From contig NZ_MWQY01000004.1 in NCBI RefSeq assembly GCF_002087085.1, forward strand, positions 62,001 to 126,000: DNA of 64,000 nt, written 5' to 3'. Positions within the stretch are counted from its first letter, which is position 1. Each line of letters begins with the position of its first letter. The notes beneath the pieces were generated by a model that was given only the letters and a program-made list of their open reading frames with translations, was not told the DNA's origin and made no database searches. This document shows positions 25,005 through 32,668 of this stretch, piece by piece. A program made the position numbers and the translations under genes. The DNA comes from Marispirochaeta aestuarii. Lineage in GTDB: Bacteria; Spirochaetota; Spirochaetia; JC444; Marispirochaetaceae.

Positions 25005-25887
25005 GGAGTCCTCCGGGAAGGTAGACCGCCGCAAGTGCAAAGAGCAGGAATATCGGAGACAGAGTCTGATTCAATTTATAAGCTGCAAAGGGGATCCTGT
25101 TTTCCGGGGACTTTTCACTCTTCCAGGCTATCAGCAGTTCCCAGCAAAGGATTCCCCCGGAAACAGCGACCCCGGCGTAATACCAGGCATTGAATCCGTA
25201 AAGCAGGCCGTGCATTACGGTACCGGCCATAAAGACGGCAAAACTCGCCGCAGCGAATCCGAGAGCGGGGAATCTGCCAAAGCGGGCCGGGATAGATCGG
25301 AGTCCGTGGCTTCGGTCGTGGTCGATATCCTGCAGGGCGTAGATTATGTCGAAACCGGCCACCCAGAACATGACCGCCCCCGTCAGCGGAAAAAAGCGCC
25401 ACTGAAAGCTGCCGGTCAGAGCCAGAAAGGTACCCATGACCGCGGCGGAGCAGGTAAATCCCAGCCAGTAGTGACAGAGCCAGGTAAAGCGCTTGGTGTA
25501 GGAATACCCCATGATCATGACAGCGGCTGCCGGTACCAGAGCCAGGCAGAGGGGATTCAGCATCCAGGCGGAAACCAGCAGCAGGAGCCCGCAGAAGAGG
25601 GTAAAGAGTATCAGCTCCAGGCGACGGACCCTGCCTGTCTGCAGGGGTCTGTCGGCGGTCCGGGGGTTTTCCGCGTCAATCTTCTCGTCCACCAGGCGGT
25701 TGAGGGCATTCGCCCCGTTTCTGGCGGCCACCACGGCCAGAATGATCCAGCCCACCGTGCTCCAGGGGGGTCGTCCCGCACTCTCGGAGAGGAGGGCGAC
25801 AAGGGCAAAGGGCAGGGAGAAGAGGCTGTGCTCGATCATGACGGCCCTGCCGATGCCCCGTCCCCTTCGAAGGAGTCTTTTAATCAA
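24997..25887 (-). CDS. ubiA: UbiA-family prenyltransferase
   Basis: Membrane enzyme that attaches a polyprenyl chain to an aromatic acceptor in quinone synthesis (UbiA, or MqnP of the futalosine route). Asp-rich motifs: NRLVDEKIDAENPRT (NxxxDxxxD) and YALQDIDHDRSHG. Eight to nine hydrophobic segments. I place the start at a TTG at 25887: GGAG lies 7 nt upstream and the TTG overlaps the ubiD stop (TTGATTAA). The next in-frame ATG upstream (25932) would force a 53-bp overlap and an odd extension. This gives 296 residues, the normal length. Confidence 0.9.
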   Translation of the reverse strand: MIKRLLRRGRGIGRAVMIEHSLFSLPFALVALLSESAGRPPWSTVGWIILAVVAARNGANALNRLVDEKIDAENPRTADRPLQTGRVRRLELILFTLFCGLLLLVSAWMLNPLCLALVPAAAVMIMGYSYTKRFTWLCHYWLGFTCSAAVMGTFLALTGSFQWRFFPLTGAVMFWVAGFDIIYALQDIDHDRSHGLRSIPARFGRFPALGFAAASFAVFMAGTVMHGLLYGFNAWYYAGVAVSGGILCWELLIAWKSEKSPENRIPFAAYKLNQTLSPIFLLFALAAVYLPGGLHG

Positions 25888-27328
25888 GACCAAACTCCTT
25901 CCAGCGCTCGTCGACCCTGCGGACGATCTCATCGCTCATGACGATGTCGTCGGGCCACTCCCGTTCATGCCCGTCCAGAGGCCCTTTCCGGGTTGCATCC
26001 ACCCCCAGGCGGGTACCGAAACGGGGCCGCGGAGAGGCATGGTCCAGGGTATCCAGGGGCCCCTGGGAGAAGATCAGGTCCCGTTGGGCATCGATATTGT
26101 TGAAAACCTTCCACATTACGGTGCTCAGGTTCTGCACATCCACATCAGCGTCCACGACTATGATCATCTTGGTGTACATCATCTGCCCAAGTCCCCACAG
26201 CATGTTCAGCACCTTGTGGACCTGACCGGGGTAGCGTTTTTCTATTGAAATGATCGCACAGTTGTGGAACACCCCTTCCAGGGGCAGGTTCATATCCTGA
26301 ATTTCCGGAGCCATCCGCTTTAAGAGGGGCAGAAATATCCGCTCCGTGGCCTTTGCCATATAGCAGTCCTCCATGGGGGGCTGCCCTACGATTGTGGCGG
26401 GATAGACGGGCTTTTTTTTGCGGGTAATACAGGTCACATGAAAAACCGGGTAGTCATCGCAGAGGGAGTAATACCCCGTATGGTCCCCGAAGGGCCCCTC
26501 CTTTCGCAGAGCTTCGGCGGGATCAACGTAGCCTTCCAGCACAAACTCCGCGTTGGCGGGAACCTGAATATCGCAGGTCAGGCATTTGACCGTCTCCACC
26601 GGCTTTCCCCGGAGGTAGCCGGCAAAAAAGAGTTCCGATATACCCTCAGGCAGGGGCGCCGTGGCGGCGTAGGTTACCGCCGGATCATCGCCGAAGGCAA
26701 CGGCCACCGGCATCTTCTCTCCCCTTTTCCGGTACTTCTGAAAATAGTGGGCCCCGTCCTTATGGTGATGCCAGTGCATCCCGGTGCTGGTCTTATCGAA
26801 ACGCTGCATGCGGTACATGCCCATGTTCTGATTTCCCGTGTCAGGATCGATGGTAAATACCATGGGCAGGGTAAAAAATGGCCCCCCGTCCCCGGGCCAG
26901 CAGGTCAGCACCGGCAGCTTCGTTAAATCCGGGTCGTAATCGACGATCTCCTGGCAGGGCGCCTTGTTTACCCGGCTGGGAAAAAAGAGTCTGGCCCACT
27001 TGAGCTTCGGAAAAAAACTGGCGATATCGAGCTTGCGCGCCTGGGAGAATCCCCAGTCCATCAGCTCCTCAAGCTCCCCGGCCTTTTCTTCCAGAGACTT
27101 CGCACCCAGGGCCAGGGCCATACGTTCATAGGAACCGAAGGCATTAATCAGGACGGGGAACTGCGAACCCTTCACCTTTTCAAATAAAAGTGCGGGACCT
27201 CCCGACTTGCTTACCCGGTCGCATATCTCGGTGATTTCCAGGTAAGGATCAACCTCCGCGTGTATACGCTTCAGTTCTCCCCTGGACTCGAGGAGCTTCA
27301 TGAATTCCTGAATATTCTTGTAAGCCAT
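25880..27328 (-). CDS. ubiD: UbiD-family prenyl-FMN-dependent decarboxylase
   Basis: 482 residues, typical for UbiD, which decarboxylates prenylated hydroxybenzoate in ubiquinone synthesis or the naphthoate acid in the futalosine menaquinone route. Family segments: GPALLFEKVKGSQFPVL near the N-terminus, GMYRMQRFDKTSTGMHW (cofactor region), EGPFGDHTGYYS (includes a conserved catalytic Glu), and NCAIISIEKRYPGQ. It is first in a six-gene operon (ubiD-ubiA-ubiX-binding protein-ATPase-permease) in which every junction overlaps or is within 8 bp. No ribosome site precedes the ATG; a promoter lies directly before it. Confidence 0.95.
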   Translation of the reverse strand: MAYKNIQEFMKLLESRGELKRIHAEVDPYLEITEICDRVSKSGGPALLFEKVKGSQFPVLINAFGSYERMALALGAKSLEEKAGELEELMDWGFSQARKLDIASFFPKLKWARLFFPSRVNKAPCQEIVDYDPDLTKLPVLTCWPGDGGPFFTLPMVFTIDPDTGNQNMGMYRMQRFDKTSTGMHWHHHKDGAHYFQKYRKRGEKMPVAVAFGDDPAVTYAATAPLPEGISELFFAGYLRGKPVETVKCLTCDIQVPANAEFVLEGYVDPAEALRKEGPFGDHTGYYSLCDDYPVFHVTCITRKKKPVYPATIVGQPPMEDCYMAKATERIFLPLLKRMAPEIQDMNLPLEGVFHNCAIISIEKRYPGQVHKVLNMLWGLGQMMYTKMIIVVDADVDVQNLSTVMWKVFNNIDAQRDLIFSQGPLDTLDHASPRPRFGTRLGVDATRKGPLDGHEREWPDDIVMSDEIVRRVDERWKEFGLD

Positions 27329-27334
27329 GGGGGG

Positions 27335-27363
27335 AGTATACCGACAGAAAAGGATACTGTCTA
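27335..27363 (-). promoter_or_regulatory. Promoter of the ubiDAX-ABC operon, leaderless geometry
   Basis: Reading leftward: TAGACA (27363-27358), 17-bp spacer, TATACT (27340-27335), then six C residues and the ATG at 27328. The predicted transcript starts at or within a base of the initiation codon. Strongest of the candidate leaderless promoters here. Confidence 0.7.
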
Positions 27364-27400
27364 TTTACGACTCAAAGGACAGCATTATTTTCAGAGCCCT

Positions 27401-28567
27401 TCAGCGCGTCAGGTTGCGCCAGCTGAAGGGTTCGAGGAGATCCTGCAGGGGTTCTTCCCTGAGACTGTAGAACTGCTTCCACAGGGGATCCATTTTCTCA
27501 TCCGTGATCAGTTCGGTGTAGGAAGCAAGCACCATCCCTCGTCCGGGGTCCCGGTACGAGATAACCGGGACAGCGCTGACACCGCGGATTGAGGCGCCCC
27601 GTTCCGGAGAATGGACCAGATTGACCCGGTAGATAGCCCCTTCCCCGCGGGAGGGAATTTCGGTATGAACCTCATCGGGCGTCATATGCCAGGTCTGTCC
27701 GCTGATAAAGTTTCCCGCAGAGTTGATGATCAGGGCCTGCCTCCCGTCATGGCGGAGAACCATCTCCCAGGGCTGGAGTACATGGGGATGATGTCCCCAG
27801 ACAATATCCACCCCAGCCTCGATGAGTTCATGAAAAAACGCGTGTTTCCCCCTGCCGGGAAGCGTGGCATATTCCACCCCTCCATGCACCGAAAGAATGA
27901 ACAGATCGTACAGCTTCCGGATTTCAGAGATATAGTTCAGAAAGGATTCACGACGCTCAGGATCAGCGTAGTCGATCCGATTCACAAGGGCACTCCCCTC
28001 ATCCATGTTCAGGAAAGCCGTGACGGCGAGAAATCCGATCCGCATGCCTTCGGCTTCGATCAACTCCGGCAACAAGGGATCATCGGCATGATGCCGCAGT
28101 CCCGACCAGCGCGTCTCCTTCTCTGAACGCAGGATGTCGAGGTATTCGGCGGTGGCCAGGATCGATTCAGGCCCCTGGTCGGCGGAGTGGTTATTCGCCG
28201 CCGAAAAAACCTGAAAACCCGCATCCACCGCCGCATCCACATAGGAGGGATGCACATTGAAACGCGGATAGTTCTGCAGAGGCTTTGATGCATCCACGGG
28301 AAACTCAAGATTCCCGAAACTGAGGAGATCCTGCTGCAGGAAGGGTCCCACCCCGCGGTAAATCTCTTCGTAGGAGGGATTCAGGTAGTTCACATCATGA
28401 GCCATTATGTCACCGACAAAACTGAGGACAAAAACCTCGCTTGTGCGGGCCGGCGACGGGGGCGGTGTTCTGCGAATATAATCCAGACGCTGATACAGGC
28501 CAAGGAGATTTATGCAGACAAGCAGGACTGTACATAAAATAATCGTTAGACCCGGAGAGACTCGCAT
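27401..28567 (-). CDS. CapA/PgsA-like metallophosphatase-fold protein
   Basis: 388 residues with an N-terminal membrane anchor (about 8-25), so the domain faces the periplasm. The calcineurin-like metal motifs of the CapA family are present: GDIMAHD, GNLEFPV, AANNHSADQG, LSVHGGVEY and WGHHPHVLQP. CapA proteins act in poly-gamma-glutamate capsule assembly, but many bacteria carry a lone CapA-like protein of unknown job, as here (no capB or capC nearby). No clear ribosome site; a perfect TATAAT reads leftward at 28657-28652 without a good -35. Confidence 0.88.
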   Translation of the reverse strand: MRVSPGLTIILCTVLLVCINLLGLYQRLDYIRRTPPPSPARTSEVFVLSFVGDIMAHDVNYLNPSYEEIYRGVGPFLQQDLLSFGNLEFPVDASKPLQNYPRFNVHPSYVDAAVDAGFQVFSAANNHSADQGPESILATAEYLDILRSEKETRWSGLRHHADDPLLPELIEAEGMRIGFLAVTAFLNMDEGSALVNRIDYADPERRESFLNYISEIRKLYDLFILSVHGGVEYATLPGRGKHAFFHELIEAGVDIVWGHHPHVLQPWEMVLRHDGRQALIINSAGNFISGQTWHMTPDEVHTEIPSRGEGAIYRVNLVHSPERGASIRGVSAVPVISYRDPGRGMVLASYTELITDEKMDPLWKQFYSLREEPLQDLLEPFSWRNLTR

Positions 28568-28630
28568 AAGCTATCGGATAGATAGTATTGACCATGGGAG
28601 GATATTTTTCCATTCTTTTTTCAATTTTTC

Positions 28631-28659
28631 TTGTTGTACCTTACTTATTTAATTATATT
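28631..28659 (+). promoter_or_regulatory. Strong promoter for an intergenic small RNA
   Basis: TTGTTG (28631-28636), 17-bp spacer, TATATT (28654-28659). Predicted start near 28666, about 110 nt before a terminator and with no good open reading frame between. Confidence 0.65.
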
Positions 28660-28665
28660 TAATCC

Positions 28666-28776
28666 CGAACAGATGCTTTATTACGGCGGTTTTGCAGATC
28701 CGCCGTCTGCAGAAAAAAAGTCGTACCCTCCGTTTCTCCCGCGTAAACGTGCCCCGCTCCGGGGCACGTTTTTTTT
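28666..28776 (+). ncRNA. Candidate trans-acting small RNA, about 110 nt
   Basis: A consensus-like promoter, a compact body and a strong terminator define a free-standing transcript. Near its 5' end a perfect 7-bp stem (ACGGCGG 28683-28689 / CCGCCGT 28700-28706) competes with an alternative stem (GCAGA 28694-28698 / TCTGC 28706-28710). The stretch between this hairpin and the terminator looks unpaired and carries two C-rich motifs, CCCTCC (28726-28731) and TCTCCC (28735-28740), which can pair with Shine-Dalgarno sequences, as in the UCCC-type seeds of RsaE-like sRNAs. I match it to no known family. Exact 5' end and function are inference. Confidence 0.55.
28747..28776 (+). terminator. Rho-independent terminator of the small RNA
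   Basis: 9-bp perfect stem ACGTGCCCC / GGGGCACGT, 5-nt loop GCTCC, followed by eight T. On the other strand only three T follow, so it acts on plus-strand transcription. Confidence 0.9.
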
Positions 28777-28807
28777 GATCCTGTATTAACTTTATACGAA
28801 TATTATA

Positions 28808-28823
28808 TGTTATATTTTTCACA
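28808..28823. promoter_or_regulatory. Possible Rex-binding site upstream of hydCBA
   Basis: TGTTAT-N4-TTCACA: one half is a perfect Rex half-site, the other has one mismatch to the TGTTAA variant. It lies 35 bp upstream of the -35 element. The rex gene and a better Rex palindrome are at 42.9 kb. Weak on sequence alone. Confidence 0.3.
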
Positions 28824-28857
28824 TAAAGCACTATATTTATATATTCATAACAATATT

Positions 28858-28886
28858 TTGACAATATGCACATTATATGATATTTT
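28858..28886 (+). promoter_or_regulatory. Promoter of the hydCBA operon
   Basis: Perfect TTGACA (28858-28863), 17-bp spacer, TATTTT (28881-28886). The predicted start near 28893 gives a leader of about 108 nt to hydC. Confidence 0.75.
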
Positions 28887-29000
28887 TTTGCAAGAGGCAG
28901 AGCCTCTCTACACAACAAAACGCAACTGCACCAGTAATGCATCCGGTCAGGCTCCAGTTCACTGAGGTTCTCCTCATAACCGCGCCAAAAGGAGTACCGT

Positions 29001-29531
29001 ATGCAGACGCAGACAAATCCCGCAAAGCAGACTGTTTCATCGGAATCTGAACAAGAGCTTCTAAAAAATTTTCAGGAATTACTCCCGCAATTTGATCCCG
29101 AAAAAGGTGGTCTGATTCCTGCCCTGCAGTCTGCACAGAACCTCTTCGGATACATTCCCGAAGAGGCCATGCGCCTTATTTCCCGCTCCATGGATATACC
29201 CTTCAGCGAGGTAGCCGGGGTAGTCAGTTTCTATTCCTACTTTTCCACCGTACCCAGGGGGCGCCATGTTGTCCGGGTCTGCCTGGGAACCGCCTGCTAT
29301 GTTCGGGGAGGAAAGGAGGTACTGGCGGCTATGCAGAATGAACTGGGTATCGGAATCGGAGAGACCACCGAGGACAGGCAGTTCAGCCTGGAGGTTGGAC
29401 GCTGCTTCGGCGCCTGCGGCCTTGCTCCCGTTGTAATGATTGACGATCAGGTCCATCAGAGGGTACGCCCGACCTCTATCCGCAGCATTATAGACGCCTA
29501 CAGGGACGATAGCGAAGAGGAGGTACTATGA
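29001..29531 (+). CDS. hydC: Trimeric [FeFe] hydrogenase subunit, NuoE-like [2Fe-2S] protein
   Basis: 176 residues, thioredoxin-like [2Fe-2S] fold of NuoE/HydC/HndA. The four cysteine ligands appear as CLGTACYVRGG and CFGACGLAP (the usual CX4C...CX3C). It passes electrons between the flavin subunit and the hydrogenase in the bifurcating HydABC complex, in the cytoplasm. AAAGGAGT precedes the ATG. Overlaps hydB by 4 bp (ATGA). Confidence 0.95.
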   Translation: MQTQTNPAKQTVSSESEQELLKNFQELLPQFDPEKGGLIPALQSAQNLFGYIPEEAMRLISRSMDIPFSEVAGVVSFYSYFSTVPRGRHVVRVCLGTACYVRGGKEVLAAMQNELGIGIGETTEDRQFSLEVGRCFGACGLAPVVMIDDQVHQRVRPTSIRSIIDAYRDDSEEEVL

Positions 29532-32500
29532 TCCAGCGTATCAACGACAGGGAACACCTGGACAAGCTCTCACGGGAATATGCTGCGGACAAAAATGAGC
29601 AGACCATACTCCTGTGCGCCGGCGGCGGATGCATGGCCTCCGGGGCCATGGATGTAAAGGAAGCCCTTCAGGATGCCCTGAAGCGCAACAGTCTCTCCAT
29701 ACCCGTTAAGGAGACGGGCTGCATGGGGCCCTGCGCCGCGGGACCGGTTATAATGATCCATCCGGAAAAAATCGTCTACGAACGGGTGAGCCCGGAAGAT
29801 GCCGACGAGATCGTCACTTCCCATTTCATCGGGAAAAAACTCCTCAGCCGGCTGATCCACAAAAACTCCGGGTCCCGGGAAGAGGCCCCGGAGATGGATT
29901 CCATCGATTTCCTGAAGAATCAGAAAAAAATCGTCCTGAGAAACTGCGGCCGGATCGATCCCGGAAGAATCGAGGATTATTATGGCGAAGGGGGATACAC
30001 CGCCCTGGCGAAAGTTCTTACAGGCATGAAACCGGAAGATGTGGTTCAGGCGATAAAGATCTCCGGACTGAGGGGACGGGGAGGAGCCGGATTCCCCACC
30101 TGGATGAAGTGGGAGTTTACCCGTAAAGCAGAAGGGGACCTGAAATACGCATTATGCAATGCCGACGAGGGAGACCCCGGCGCGTTCATGGACCGCAGCG
30201 TGCTTGAAGGGGACCCCCACAGTCTGATAGAAGGCATGGCCATTGCCGCCTACGCCATCGGAGCCAGAGAAGGTTTCGTCTACGTACGGGCCGAATATCC
30301 CCTGGCGGTTTCCCGACTCCACAAGGCCCTGGAACAGGCCAGGGAGGCCGGGCTGCTGGGTGAAAACATTTTGAACACCGGCTTCTCCTTTGATCTCTCC
30401 ATACGGATGGGCTCGGGCGCCTTTGTCTGCGGAGAAGAGACCGCCCTCATCAGCTCCATCGAAGGACACCGGGGAGAACCGCGTCCCCGTCCTCCCTTTC
30501 CCGCCCAGAAGGGTCTCTGGCAGAAACCGACTTTGCTGAACAACGTGGAGACCTACGCCAATGTTCCCGCCATCCTGATGAACGGTCCGGAAAAGTACGC
30601 CGCCATCGGGTCGGACAAGAGCTCCGGAACCAAGGTCTTTGCCCTGGCGGGGGCCATCGAGACCAGCGGCCTGGTGGAAGTCCCCATCGGCACCTCCCTT
30701 GGAGAACTGATCTACGATATCGGCGGCGGTATCAAGAACGGGAAAACCTTCAAGGCCGCCCAGATAGGGGGTCCCTCGGGGGGCTGCATTCCCAAGGAGC
30801 ACCTCTCGGTACCCCTGGATTACGACAGCCTCGCGGAGCTGGGTGCCATCATGGGGTCCGGCGGTCTGATCGTCATGGACGAGGACACCTGCATGGTGGA
30901 TGTGGCCAGGTTCTTCCTGGAGTTCGTTCAGGAAGAGTCCTGCGGCAAATGCGTCCCCTGCCGGGTCGGCACGAAGCGCATGCTGGAGATTCTGAACCGG
31001 ATATGTGAAGGCAAGGGAGAAGAAGGCGATATCGAGCGTCTCATCGAGCTGGGCACAATGATCAAGGAGACCTCCCTCTGCGGCCTGGGCCAGACGGCTC
31101 CGAACCCCGTCCTGTCGACGATCCGTCACTTCCGTCACGAGTACGAAGACCATATCCGGCGGAAGCACTGCGAGGCGGGGGTCTGTCCGGGACTCGTACG
31201 GGCACCCTGCCAGAGCGCCTGCCCTGCGAATGTGGACATTCCCGGTTTTGTCTCGCTGGTCAGGGAAAAGCGCTACGCCGAGGCGCTCCGGCTGCACCGG
31301 GAACGAAACCCCTTTGCGGCGGTCTGCGCCAGGGTATGCTTTCATACCTGCGAGGATCACTGCCGCCGCTCGACCCTGGACGAGCCGGTTTCGATCCGCG
31401 GGATAAAGCGTTTCCTGGTAGAACAGGAGGTTACAATTCAGATCCCCGAGGTTCGGGAGAATCCCGAAAACGAAAAGCGGCGGGTAGCCATTATCGGGGC
31501 CGGCCCCGCGGGCCTCTCCTGCGGATTCTTCCTCGCACGGCTGGGCTACAAGCCGGAGATTTTCGAAGCGGAATCACGCCCCGGCGGCATGCTGGCCCAG
31601 ACGATTCCGGCCTACCGTCTGCCCCGGGAGACTCTTGCCCGGGAGGTCCGCATGATCGAGCGTATGGGGGTAAAGATCCATACCGAAAAGCGGCTGGGCA
31701 GGGACTTTAGCCTGGAGGGCCTTAAGGAGGATGGTTACGAGGCAGTATTCATGGCCCTGGGAGCCCCGGAGAACCTGCCCCTCGGTGTAGCGGGAGAAGA
31801 CGCGAAGGGTGTCGTACAGGCCGTACCATTCCTCAGGGAGTACAACATACGGGGATCCGTTCCGGTGGGGAACCGGGTCATCGTAATCGGCGGCGGCAAC
31901 GCTGCTGTTGACGCTGCCAGGACAGCCATCCGACTGGAGGCGGAGGAGGTTACCATCCTGTATCGCAGGAGCCAGGAACAGATGCCCGCCTATGCGGAGG
32001 AACTGGAAGAGGCCCTCAATGAAGGAGTCGCATTGCGTACCCTGGTGCAGCCGGTGGAGATAGTCTCCGACAAAAACGGCACTGTCACCGGTCTGCGCTG
32101 CCTGCCAATGACCCTGGGCGACTTTGACCGAAGCGGCCGCCGGGGACCGAAGGCCGTGGAAGAAGAGCCCGAGTTCATTCCCGCTGACCAGATCATCATC
32201 GCCATCGGGCAGCGCCTGGATCCCAAACCCGTCCTTGGATCCCTGGAGCTTGCAACCAGGCCTGACCACTTTATAATCGCAAATCAGATTAACGGCCAGA
32301 CCTCGGTTCCCTGGATTTTTTCCGGGGGAGACATGGTTTCCGGTCCCTCCTCGGTGGTCTCCGCCATCGCCGCCGGAGAACGGGCTGCTGCGGGAATTGA
32401 CGAATATTTAAGCGGAGAAAACCACGCCTTCTGGCGTGAAGAGTGGAACAACGATACCGCCTACGATCCGGATGAGGCCCCGGTACCCTACCCCAGGGAG

Positions 32501-32668
32501 AAGCTGCCCACCATAGACGTGGAACGGAGACGATCAAACTTCGATGAAGTGGAACTCTGCTGGACCGAGGCCTCGGCCATGCGTCAATGCGGCCGCTGTC
32601 TGCGCTGCGATTACGGTAAATCCCCGGTCCGCCGGGAGACAAAGGAAAAGGAGGCCGCCCATGTATAA
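29528..32668 (+). CDS. hydB: HydB/NuoF-like flavin subunit fused to a GltD/NfnB-like NADPH oxidoreductase domain
   Basis: 1,046 residues, much longer than a usual HydB (about 600). Order: a thioredoxin-like [2Fe-2S] domain (about 28-100, CAGGGC and GCMGPC), a NuoF core with NADH and FMN sites (GRGGAGFPTW near 182) and the [4Fe-4S] motif ESCGKCVPCRVG near 468. In place of the ferredoxin tail normally found in HydB there is a GltD/NfnB-type unit: an N-terminal Fe-S domain (CQSACPANVDIPGF, CARVCFHTCEDHC), an FAD site GAGPAGLSCG near 656, an NAD(P)H site GGGNAAVDAARTA near 788, and a C-terminal CGRCLRC near 1021. The second flavin centre suggests the complex couples H2, NAD(H), NADP(H) and perhaps ferredoxin. 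Overlaps hydC by 4 bp and hydA by 8 bp. Confidence 0.92.
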   Translation: MIQRINDREHLDKLSREYAADKNEQTILLCAGGGCMASGAMDVKEALQDALKRNSLSIPVKETGCMGPCAAGPVIMIHPEKIVYERVSPEDADEIVTSHFIGKKLLSRLIHKNSGSREEAPEMDSIDFLKNQKKIVLRNCGRIDPGRIEDYYGEGGYTALAKVLTGMKPEDVVQAIKISGLRGRGGAGFPTWMKWEFTRKAEGDLKYALCNADEGDPGAFMDRSVLEGDPHSLIEGMAIAAYAIGAREGFVYVRAEYPLAVSRLHKALEQAREAGLLGENILNTGFSFDLSIRMGSGAFVCGEETALISSIEGHRGEPRPRPPFPAQKGLWQKPTLLNNVETYANVPAILMNGPEKYAAIGSDKSSGTKVFALAGAIETSGLVEVPIGTSLGELIYDIGGGIKNGKTFKAAQIGGPSGGCIPKEHLSVPLDYDSLAELGAIMGSGGLIVMDEDTCMVDVARFFLEFVQEESCGKCVPCRVGTKRMLEILNRICEGKGEEGDIERLIELGTMIKETSLCGLGQTAPNPVLSTIRHFRHEYEDHIRRKHCEAGVCPGLVRAPCQSACPANVDIPGFVSLVREKRYAEALRLHRERNPFAAVCARVCFHTCEDHCRRSTLDEPVSIRGIKRFLVEQEVTIQIPEVRENPENEKRRVAIIGAGPAGLSCGFFLARLGYKPEIFEAESRPGGMLAQTIPAYRLPRETLAREVRMIERMGVKIHTEKRLGRDFSLEGLKEDGYEAVFMALGAPENLPLGVAGEDAKGVVQAVPFLREYNIRGSVPVGNRVIVIGGGNAAVDAARTAIRLEAEEVTILYRRSQEQMPAYAEELEEALNEGVALRTLVQPVEIVSDKNGTVTGLRCLPMTLGDFDRSGRRGPKAVEEEPEFIPADQIIIAIGQRLDPKPVLGSLELATRPDHFIIANQINGQTSVPWIFSGGDMVSGPSSVVSAIAAGERAAAGIDEYLSGENHAFWREEWNNDTAYDPDEAPVPYPREKLPTIDVERRRSNFDEVELCWTEASAMRQCGRCLRCDYGKSPVRRETKEKEAAHV

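Larger units (their letters stand above)
28777..28892. promoter_or_regulatory. AT-rich regulatory region before the hydrogenase operon
   Basis: Together with the small RNA this fills the 433-bp gap between the CapA-like gene and hydC. It is almost pure A+T (an UP-element-like stretch) and holds the hydrogenase promoter and a possible Rex site. I see no gene in it. The predicted transcript begins with a 6-bp hairpin (AGAGGC 28893-28898 / GCCTCT 28902-28907), which could protect the mRNA 5' end. Confidence 0.5.

Noticed and set aside
25888-25932. Upstream ATG for ubiA
   Set aside because: Would overlap ubiD by 53 bp without a ribosome site; the TTG at 25887 has GGAG at proper distance and overlaps the stop codon.
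28683-28710. H-type pseudoknot in the small RNA
   Set aside because: The second stem would begin with no linker after a 6-7 bp first stem, which is sterically implausible; the two stems are better read as alternatives.
30152-31360. Open frame of 402 codons on the minus strand, opposite hydB
   Set aside because: Antisense shadow of a strongly conserved Fe-S flavoprotein; no domain recognised.
32544-32660. N-terminal extension of hydA
   Set aside because: The upstream codons lie inside hydB, lack a ribosome site, and the [2Fe-2S] domain begins normally at 32661.
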